Source: Capillidium heterosporum (Eukaryota; Entomophthoromycota; Entomophthoromycetes; Entomophthorales; Capillidiaceae). Taken from it: a stretch of DNA of 64,000 nucleotides. Made by a program: the position numbers and the translations under genes. Position 1 is the stretch's first letter; the number at the start of each line of letters is the position of its first letter. The stretch lies in assembly GCA_016630905.1 (NCBI GenBank), contig WBMQ01000015.1:1-64000 (forward strand). The letters are read 5' to 3'. Under the pieces are notes generated by a model. The model was not told the DNA's origin, searched no databases, and saw only the letters and a list, made by a program, of their open reading frames with translations. Shown piece by piece: positions 55,216-64,000 of this stretch.

Positions 55216-58200
55216 AATTGAAATTAGTTTTGAAATAAACTTTGGATTCAAGTGTTGAGTGATATTGGAATGGAAACCATCGATTTATATACTGTTTTCA
55301 AGTTTCAAACATTTGCAATTGATCTGATAGTTGATAATGAAAGGGTAGCTTCTAGGTCCAGTTGCACAATCGTAATGAGCATATACCTTAAAATGGATCC
55401 TGGATAGTTTTGGTTTTGCACAACTGGTTTAATTACTTTCTAATGAAATTAAATTTGGCCAACTATATGTGTAGTAAAGTAAATTTTGGGGTTGGAAACA
55501 AATTACCAAATTGGATTTTAGTTGGAGGGTGCAAATTTTAGAGATTGAAAGTAGCTAATAAATTTATGCTTACTTGAAATAGTTAAAAGTAATTAAGCTT
55601 TGTTTTTGATAAAGGTAAATGAAGCTCTTTATTCCGACTACAGATAAAGTTCCTAATAAGTAGAATAATCCCTTTAATTGAGCTTGAGAGTTGAATTCAA
55701 TTAATTCGGAACTAGATTATTGTTAGAAATCAAAGGTTCAGTTTGATAAGATTCGATGAGAAGCTGACGTGTTACCAAGGTGAAAGTCTAAAGGTTATAA
55801 ATTTGGATTTTACCAAAGTTGGTACTGGTCAGCAGCTTAACCCATACAGGGCAATGTGTATCTATATATGATCCATATTATCCATAAATCTTTGCTTAGA
55901 TCAATATGTAAATTAAACGACCAGCTGATATAAGTATCGGATTTTTTCCACTTTGACTCGAGCAAAGAGTTGTCGTTAGTGATGAATCCTTCAAATACAG
56001 CCATCAATTAAATGATATATTTGATGAAAGCAGGATGGCTACGATGGAATAGAGCCTATATCAGCTGGTAAAAAGTGGTGTCACTAAGTTTGTCTTTTCA
56101 GTTAACTATAACCTCATTCAATAATCCTTGAAAATTTGTAATACCTTCAGACTATCAACCAATAGAGTAAAGAAAAGAGTCTGTATTAAACATATCCCTC
56201 CTAAATATAGAGTTTTCAACCTGTATAGGTATTTTCATCATAATTTCAATCGATTTGGGAGACTTTCTATCAACTTTAATAAACTTCATATGCTTTCATA
56301 TTTAAAAGTTCAAAGCTCACATATTTTTGAACTTGGCTATAACTTTCACTCGATAGTTTCCGAGAAATTTTGTAGCCTTCACTAATTCTACTTTGGAAAA
56401 CTATAAGTTTGCCAAAGTTAGTGAAAAGTTTCTCAAATTGATTGAGGTTTTGATGGAATTTATAACAAATCAGCTAGTTTCAGTACGAAATTTATTTTTG
56501 GCTGAAATTGACTCACTTTACTATCTTTTGATGAAAAGCATCTGTATGGTCAAAAAATCCCATAAGATCAAGTATAACCTTGTGAATAAGCGTTCTAACA
56601 TAGAAACATATGTTCCTTTATCTATTCTATTACTTGCAAAGAGCATGATTAAAATAGGCTTGATACTTATATGAATATTAATAGCACTAGTCTTGATATA
56701 TCCCATACCAACAAAAATAGGTCCGTAACTAAAACTATAACCAAATAGTTTGGAAACTGATGATCAGCTCAAAATTGATATATACTATCATTTTAAACAG
56801 AGTAGAAAACCTTAAAGTTTTAAAATCTACCAGTTGATTTGAGGAAGAGTAGACTACAATATGTACAAAGCACTATTACCAAACCTAAATAGTTAGCGTG
56901 CTTATCTAAAATATAGTAACAGCTCAACTTGATAAATTTTTCTTAGTTAAATTTCCGTATTAACCAAGAAATACATGGCAAAGCAATAAATCGTTGGGTT
57001 AGCTTATAAACTTTTACAGGTAAGCTAATACCAATCGTGTATTATTTAAATTGAGACTGTTTAATCAATTAAAGCATTGGTGAAATTGCAAAATAGCTCA
57101 ATAAGATACATTTGAAATGGCTCTTACTAGACAGCATCCTTTCAAAGTTTCAGCAGCCTAAGATGTCTCTAAAAGTTTGGAGCCATGCAATATAGTAAGA
57201 TTTACCATAGATATATGAATATTTACATTGTATGATCCTATATCTCTAATTCGTACTATCTATTTAATACAATCTTTCGAATGTTCGATAGAAAATCAGC
57301 CAACTATTCACTTTGGAAACTTCTATATCAACCAACTATAGAATATACTTTGAAGAATATTATCAATCTACTAGTTTTCGGCAAGTCAGCAGGTGAAAAA
57401 TCTACTATTGAGTAAGATGGAAGTCAAAGAACTAGAGCTCGACACAGCAATTTAGTCTAGGTTTTGATAGCTACTCAAAAGAAAGGATAAACAATATATT
57501 ACCCAGCCAAAATATCTGATAAAGGCGCTTTTCCATTAACCTAAATGCTCAAGCCTCCACTTGCAGCGAAGTTTAGCCATCTACCCGTACAACCACTTTG
57601 GGGTTTTCGCTGCCCTTGTTTAAATAGATCATTTCCAAACCCTACCTATACTGATATATATCGGAATGTATCTAAAAAAGTTTGATTAGTCCATTTAGGA
57701 ATAGGTTACTTACAAATCTTAGAATTCTTGATTTGGTCAGGCTAGTTATTTATATAGCTAATAAAGCTATAATTCAATTTATAGCTATCTGATAGGGATA
57801 TATCCTAGATTCAATTTTATCTTTTCACTTCACTTCCCTTCTTTTCCCTTACCAACACTCAAAAGCATTTATCAGATATCCATCTACCCTTGAAAAAATA
57901 AAAGTACAAACCCCTTCCAACCGATTTGTAAGTCCCAAACAACCTCAATTGAGTAATTTGAGTAAGCAATAAAGACGAACTCGGTCGCACCATCTTTTAC
58001 CAGCCGATGTAGGATCTACTTCCATCGTGATCAGTTCAGTTCCATCAAATATACTACTTCATTGGGGTAGGTACTTGAAGGTTCCCTAGGTACTTACAAC
58101 TTATCCCAAATCAGAGAAATCCGGTATTTACATCAATTGGTAATTGATTTGCCAAAGTAGTCCAATTAAAGCTTTACGAATAGTGTAGAGCATATAAGGA

Positions 58201-58855
58201 TACCAACCTGCCTAAATTAAGCTCTTGACCAGCACCTACTTTGGTAAAATCCAAACTTATAGCCTTCAGACCTTCATCTTGATAACGCGAGTTTCCCTAT
58301 CGAATCTTACCTAATTAGACCTTTGACCTATAAGAACTTTCAAGTTCCATATTAATAGATTCGTCTCATCAGTTTCAACTAGAAAGATGGGCCTACTGAT
58401 TGGGAACTTGAGTGGAGTCGGAATAAACAGCTCCATTTATCCTTATCTAAAAAATCAAAACCTAAGTTAATCTAACCAAGTCAAGTAAATTGAAATCCAC
58501 TAGATGCTTCCAAATTATGTAATTTTATACTCTCTTCATTTAAAATCAGATCTTACAACCTATTCCTAACCCCAAATTAAGTTCTAATGGGCTTTTAATT
58601 GGTCGGAAAGTCAGCACTATAAATGTAATTAAACCGGTTGTACGGAACTAGAACAAATACATGAACGAGTTTGCAAGGGAAATCTCAAAATAAGAAGTTA
58701 CAACATAAACTCAGAAGGCACTTTTTCAACTATCAACTATCAGATCAATGGCTAACTTTTTTCTTAGCTTCAAGTCTCATATATAAATCGATGGTTTCCA
58801 TTCCAGTATCACTCAACACTTGAATCCAAAGTTTATTTCAAAACTAATTTCAGTT
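55216..58855. other. spacer between divergent transporter copies 2 and 3
   Basis: The outer parts (55216 to about 56063 and about 57990-58855) are inverted repeats of each other and match the upstream DNA of copy 1. They share the TATA/leader block (GATGGTTTCCATTCCAGTAT on the plus strand at about 58790). The middle (about 56070-57990) has no supported gene. Frames at 56128-56706 are AT-driven. Confidence 0.6.
58780..58787 (+). promoter_or_regulatory. TATA box of transporter copy 3
   Basis: TATATAAA about 70 nt upstream of the ATG at 58856. The mirror-image TATA of copy 2 is at 55285-55291, in the same distance range from its start. Confidence 0.5.
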
Positions 58856-60372
58856 ATGACCGAGTTAGAAAAAGTGCCTCCTGGTTACGACTATAGTACC
58901 GAATCCAACGACATCGAGCAGGCCAAACCCCAGCGTAAGAAGTTGTCAGAACATAGGTGGTACTTTAAAGTGCTGGCTCTGTTCTGCGCCATCTTCTTCT
59001 CAGCTGGTTCTCACTTCTCGACCAACGCCTTGAACTCGTTAAAAACCCAACTCAAGGAAGAAGGCATCAACAACACCGAATATGGAGCTGCACAAGCCGC
59101 CGTCTACCTCATCAACACCGTCATGCCTTTGGTAGGTGGTGTGTTCATGGATCGTTTTGGTACTGCCTATGGTGCTTTGATCTCTTCCGGCCTCATCCTA
59201 GCTGGTAACTTCTTCATTGTCGGTTCGACCTACATCAAATCAGTAGGTATGCTTATATTCGGACGTATCCTGCATGGATTCGGCTCGGGAGTTATCGTCG
59301 TAGCTCAGGAGACTATTTTAGGTAAGTGGTTCTCAGGTTCTGTACTGGGTACTGCCATCGGTCTCCAAATCGGTGCCTCCAGATTGTACGCATTCATTGC
59401 CCAAGGTATCGTTCCTACAGTCGCACAAAATACTGGGTTCGTTGGTAACGGATTGTGGGTCTCTGTTGGTTTCTGTCTCCTTAGTTTTGTAGCCTACTTT
59501 GATATACGCCTTCGTTTTACACAAAGCTGGTGGCGAGCAAATCAGTGAGAAAGCCCGCAAAGCCTCCTTCTCACCTAAACGTCTCATGTACCTCCCCACT
59601 GGATTCTGGGTTATGCCTTACACTATCTTCTTCTTGGCTGGTGTATGGACTCCCTTCTTAGGTTCAGCCCTCGACTTTGTCAAACAGAAGACCGGTTCCA
59701 CTGTTGAACACGCCGCTTGGACTTCGTCAGTCGCCCTTTTGGTCCCTGTCCTCCTGTCCCCTGGTATTGGTGGTTTCATTGACAAGTTTGGTAACCGCTC
59801 CGCCATTGTCTTCCTGTCAGCTGCCACCAACTTGGTTGGTATCGTACTTTTAGGTTACTCAGATGTCTCAGTATTCGCTGGCCTAACTCTGTTCTCCATC
59901 TCCTTGACCATTGGACCCGTTTCTTTGACCTCCTCCGTTCCCCTATTGCTACCTGAAGATATGGTAGGTACTGGTATCGGTGCTCACAAAGTTGGTATCT
60001 CAGTAGGCGCCGCCCTCATCCACTTAGTCCTTGGACATTTACAAGATCTGACCCCCAATCAAGGTTACTCAGAAGTTATGAAGATGCTGACCATTTTGTG
60101 TTGTATCTCCATGCTGATGTCCTGGTGTTTACTTCTACTACAATCGATACTGCATCCATAATTTGTTCGACGCCCCTGTCCAGAAACGTCAAGCTATCAA
60201 GGACGCCAACCCCGACCTCCCCTGTAACAAGGAAACCGAAGAACTCCTCGAAAACACTTGGTCTCGCAAGTTCCTCATCCTATTTATGACTGCTCTAGTC
60301 CTAGTCAGTTGGATTTTCTTCGTCTGGTCCCTAGTTGAAAACCCGTTGAAATATCTGGCCAAGACCAAATAG
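58856..60372 (+). pseudogene. MFSD1-like transporter, copy 3 (two frameshifts)
   Basis: ATG at 58856 and TAG at 60370-60372 match the ends of copies 1 and 2. Compared with them it has one extra C near 59493-59494 (GTAGCCTACTTTG for GTAGCTACTTTG), which cuts the frame in a membrane segment before the mid loop. It also has one extra T near 60123 (ATGTCCTGGTG for ATGTCCGGTG), late in the protein. Between and after these the sequence is intact and nearly the same as the other copies. It is inverted relative to copies 1 and 2. As with copy 2, it is a very recent pseudogene or carries assembly errors. Confidence 0.8.
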
Positions 60373-62842
60373 TTGTATGGTTCGTTTAAATTATTAGTAA
60401 ATCATATTTTTTAGAGTTATATTTGGGTATGCCTATATTTTATTTGCAATGATATCTTTCATAGACTTTATAGTATAAGTATATCAGATAATATACATTT
60501 TTCCTTATATATTTGATTTGTAAGATGAATGGATGTGGCTTTATCTAAAGGGCTTGCTAAACTTTGCATCTTTCCTATTCTAAGTTATCAAAATTAACAC
60601 TTCTTGATGATGCAGGATAGAAAAGGGAGGCAAAGAACTCCTAACTAGTGTTAGGAAATTCAAGTTAGCTTTAGATTTGACCCTTTATTAATTTAAGTAG
60701 CTTTTCATTTGTATGGTATAGTTCAAAATTTCACCATTACATCTCATCTTTTGAGATTTGCATCTATTTTGGGATACATTTCAACTTGAGCTACTTGTAG
60801 AAGCAATATATAGATCATATACAGCTTTAGACTAATAAGTCACTGCTTTTCAGTGTATTACAGACATGGTAATGCTAAATCGATATTTATTTAGTCATAT
60901 AAGTTTACCATTTGTTTATAATCCCAGGTAGCTTACCTAGGGAATGTATCAAAGGGAGGCTATCGAACGTCAAAAACTGGGATCTTACTCATGATCCTAA
61001 TTCCTGCTTTGAATCCGAAAATTATATAGAAATCCATTTTTAATACATCACTTTTCATAATCAAATTTTCAAGGGCATAGAAAGCTTCATAACTCAAATA
61101 CTTTAACAGGTTGAACGGCTGATCACTTCAAAGGATCCAAGCGGAACTAAAGCGCTTACTGGGTAAGCATACCTTTTTCAAATCCAATATAATTATACTG
61201 CCAATCGATTTACAAGTACCAAATGAAAGCAACCTATGCCAAGAGTTCCTATCTTTGGCTGCTCAAAACTTTACTACAAGAATCTAATTTCTGAAAATAG
61301 TGTATTTGAATCTTCAAATAATTGGAGAACAGCTTCATATAAAATACTACCGATATAAATACTTGCCGAATGCTTTAACCTGGGGTAAATGTAGCACCGA
61401 CAACCAAAGTTTGGTATTCATATAAACCCAACGTTTTACCTAAAAGCATATAACGCAGATCTTATTAATGGAAATTGAAGTACTAGCTTTACGGGTATGC
61501 CTTTTACATTGAAATATATATGCTTACTGCCTGTATAACAGAACCTTTTAGTAGAAGCACTAGTCTTATCGACATCAACCCTGGTTTTAACTCCGATTGA
61601 ACGTATACTGCTTCAACTCCAAAGTTAACATCAATTGACCAGCGTAAACAAGTTAGAGGAGCCTCAAATAGAATAGTAGGATATACCAATAAGATCGTTA
61701 CCACCAAAGAGTTGCTAGTCTCAACTAAAACAGTTTTATAACTACTTTTAAATGTAATGTTGACTAGATATCCATTATATACGAGAACTTTAAAATCGAC
61801 CCTAATCAACTTAGTTTTAGATGTAATCTTCAAATTACTACTTCTAGTTTTGACGTATCCATTAGATTACACCTATATGTTAGTGGTAATGGATTGGAAG
61901 GATAGTTATAAGAGATATACCAGTTTAAATCTACGGAGCTACCTCAAAAATTCTATTCAGCAGTTTGTAATTTTTGAAGGTTATCCGTACTTCAACTATT
62001 ATTTATCTTACATTATGGCCAAAGTTAGGGTAGTAGATAGTAAAGTCTACATTTCATTTCATATATGGTTTAGTTTTTACAATAAAATTAATATCCCTTA
62101 TTGCCATTTTGGAGTCTTTAGATTTTTACATTCCTTTAGCTTTATATCCCGTAGTTATACTTTTTAGTATATATAAGTTCCAATTCAATTAAGGTAGGTG
62201 ATGAATTCGTCTAAACAACCTTGCTTCATCGTATAGGTACTATATAAGCTATGAATAATATATGCATCAAAGCTTTAGACTTCTATCAATGCTTTACAGT
62301 TGATTGGAGAGATATTTGCAAACTTTTATATCTCTGTTAACTATCACCAATCGATTATTTAAAAGTGGACTAAGATGTATATTTTCGACCTATTATATGG
62401 CGGTAAATAAGTTAAATGACTGACAGGGACTTGAAAGTCAATCAAGGCTGTCTTGTTTGTTATTACTTGGCATTTTTAGTTACAGGCATATAGCCTAAGG
62501 ATGTCTAGTATTTTCGATCAGAATAGTTGCTTTAGGTATTGCTTCTAAAGGTTCGTTAAATTTATATGAAATCTGTGCAAATTTATTGGTTTTCTGATTT
62601 TCATCGTAAACTTAAGCCAAATGAAATTATAAAAAGTTGGTCGATACTTTGTAGAGAAACTATAAGCATTATCTAAAAATATGATACACCTACCCTTAAC
62701 TATTTCCACACATACAATAATAGAATAAGATTGAAGTATAAGAGTAAACTAAAATTCAGTCCAAGTCTAAATGCTACACTTTATTTACATGCAAAAATAT
62801 ATAAAAATAACTTAGTCCAGGCCAATCAATGGCCTTCCCCCA
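60373..62842. other. intergenic, no gene supported
   Basis: 2.5 kb AT-rich. Overlapping frames at 61504-61833 (minus) and 61757-62167 (plus) lack domain, good start and Cys/Gly pattern. No RNA gene recognised. Confidence 0.5.
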
Positions 62843-63538
62843 TCAACATCCTTTTATGTTGTTACATTTCTTAGTCAGACTGTGTCTCCTCCACAGATCT
62901 TTACGGTAGAACCGTTTCTGGCAGTTGTCACAGGAGAACTTACGTACGTTGGTGTGGATCTTGACGTGTCGGTTCAAGTCATGGTTCCTGGCAAATCCAC
63001 GCTCGCAATGCTTACACACATAAGGCTTATCCTTCAAACTTTGAGCAGTAGAGTTGCTGGAATTAGAGGAGGCTTCCAAGTCGGTGTCTGAAGAGATTTG
63101 GGGAGAAGAGGTTATAGAATTCATCAGCCTTAACTTCAAACTCTCTTTGCAATCTTGATTTTCCGAGCTAAGGGGTTGCTTGGGGTAGGAGGAGAGTAGG
63201 CTGTAGGTGGTGTTGTAGGAGATGGCTGGGTAATATTCAACATTGTTGTTGGTGGAGTCTGGACCGGCCGGACAGTCGAACATACTATAGAAGGTTGGCG
63301 TGTAGTTGTGTAACCCGATGTTGTTGTAGCAGTCGTAGTAGAAGCTATTTGGAGCCAAGTCGTTGTAGACATAACCGTCATTATATACAGGATAAACTGG
63401 GTATAGGTTGGAGCAACAGCTTTGGGTGTAGACGGCATCATGGTGGTTCTGTGGGGAAGATTTTTGATCCACTACGTCGAACCAGCTGCCTTGGCTGAAG
63501 TTCATGTTGGATTTCGAGTCGTTGCTTGAGGAATACAT
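62843..63538 (-). CDS. C2H2 zinc-finger transcription factor
   Basis: 231 residues, intronless. Residues 1-130 are rich in Tyr, Asn, Pro and Ser with several Tyr/Asn-Pro stretches (VYPVYNDGYVYNDLAPNSFY), typical of an activation region. A Ser/Thr-rich linker (about 140-170) precedes two C-terminal C2H2 fingers. Finger 1 is YVCKHCERGFARNHDLNRHVKIH. It is quoted in parts as CKHCERGFARNHDLNRH, with the linker TNVRKF. Finger 2 is CDNCQKRFYRKDLWRRH and ends SLTKKC, so its last ligand is probably that Cys or the His pair spacing is unusual. The RNHDLNRHVKIH pattern is common in fungal regulators. It should bind DNA in the nucleus. A TATAAATA lies at 63573-63580 (minus), 35-42 nt upstream of the ATG. 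Confidence 0.88.
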   Translation of the reverse strand: MYSSSNDSKSNMNFSQGSWFDVVDQKSSPQNHHDAVYTQSCCSNLYPVYPVYNDGYVYNDLAPNSFYYDCYNNIGLHNYTPTFYSMFDCPAGPDSTNNNVEYYPAISYNTTYSLLSSYPKQPLSSENQDCKESLKLRLMNSITSSPQISSDTDLEASSNSSNSTAQSLKDKPYVCKHCERGFARNHDLNRHVKIHTNVRKFSCDNCQKRFYRKDLWRRHSLTKKCNNIKGC

Positions 63539-64000
63539 TTTCTAATAAATTCTGTCGGTAGCTGAAGTCCAGTATTTATAGTTAAAATCTCCAAACTATG
63601 CTCCAGCTATAAAAAAATTTCATTAGCTCCTAGCTAAGACAGGTCTCATATTCAGATCTTGTTTCGCATTTAAAGTTTGCAAATCCGACGGATAGCCAAC
63701 TGCTGGCAAACTTATTAAATGTCATGCCTTAAAGTCATTAAATCAATGCAACTGGTTTTAAATTTAGCAAACCTACTTTTGGCAAAGTTGCTTTTACAGA
63801 TGGTTTAGACATAGGTCATGCGAGGATGACTCAACAGCTGGGTTGAATGGTGGGTTCGGTGTCTCTTGGTAATGTAGCTTGAAAAGCTATAACTGCTACT
63901 AGGGATGCTATAGCAGTATATTGATAAGTTGCTAGGCATTGTAGGTATTTGTAAGTGGTAAAACAGCAGTTTTTATTCTACAGCCTATACTATATGTATT
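63539..64000. other. upstream region of zinc-finger gene
   Basis: Promoter-side DNA with the TATA element noted above. No gene seen to the window end. Confidence 0.5.

Noticed and set aside
56128-56706. Overlapping frames of 61-93 codons
   Set aside because: AT-driven composition, no domain and no promoter signals; frames exist on both strands.
54523-59560. Programmed ribosomal frameshifting in transporter copies
   Set aside because: The shifts are at different positions in each copy, have no common slippery site, and copy 1 needs none.
61504-62167. Overlapping minus and plus frames of 109 and 136 codons
   Set aside because: They overlap on opposite strands, the minus one lacks an ATG start, and both are dominated by residues expected from AT-rich DNA.

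Overview
The window reads as a fungal nuclear chromosome, most likely from an early-diverging (zygomycete-grade) lineage. The evidence is a fungal-type RPB1, the spliceosome factor CWC22, a mitochondrial GrpE/Mge1, a gankyrin/Nas6 homologue, a protein ending in a fungus-specific Bni4-like tail, a fungal-type homeodomain relic, secreted subtilisins and a CBM19-like secreted protein. Introns are tiny (37-51 nt, GT-AG, some with TACTAAC/T branch sites). Intergenic DNA is long and AT-rich, while coding regions are clearly more GC-rich. The exact taxon cannot be fixed from the sequence alone.

Layout. 1-10.8 kb is mostly gene-poor DNA with a frameshifted homeobox relic (2.4-2.9 kb) and Mge1 (7.6-8.2 kb). 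10.8-12.0 kb holds a regulatory-looking protein with a Bni4-like tail. 13.8-20.4 kb is a subtilisin cluster: one decayed copy and two intact copies placed head-to-head, with a 5'-truncated LINE inserted between them. 20.5-24.9 kb is a cluster of small or cysteine-rich secreted proteins and their relics. 25.3-36.4 kb is a dense housekeeping block: NAS6 (six exons) diverging from CWC22, then RPB1 convergent with CWC22. 37.2-41.2 kb has a small secreted protein, a membrane-protein relic and a complete 2.9 kb Tc1/mariner-type element with long inverted repeats. 42.1-47.0 kb has an aldo-keto reductase, a convergent cysteine-rich surface-type protein and a TspO-like membrane protein. 50.3-60.4 kb carries three copies of an MFSD1-like transporter, one intact and two with single-base insertions, each with homologous upstream DNA. 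62.8-63.5 kb encodes a C2H2 zinc-finger protein.

Main points. (1) The two intact subtilisins are identical by eye over 562 nt (5'UTR, prepropeptide and start of the catalytic domain), then diverge abruptly, which is the mark of recent gene conversion. (2) A LINE fragment with a 12-nt poly(A) and a 17-bp target-site duplication sits in their shared promoter interval. (3) RPB1 has a short first exon of 30 codons and a CTD whose heptads come in about eight small clusters separated by non-heptad linkers. (4) CWC22 carries a very long RS tail with an exact 90-bp tandem periodicity. (5) The Tc1/mariner element has IR/DR-type ends, a DD37E transposase frame and in-frame TGA stops. (6) Relics of several secreted-protein and transporter genes suggest fast birth and death of accessory genes next to a conserved housekeeping block.
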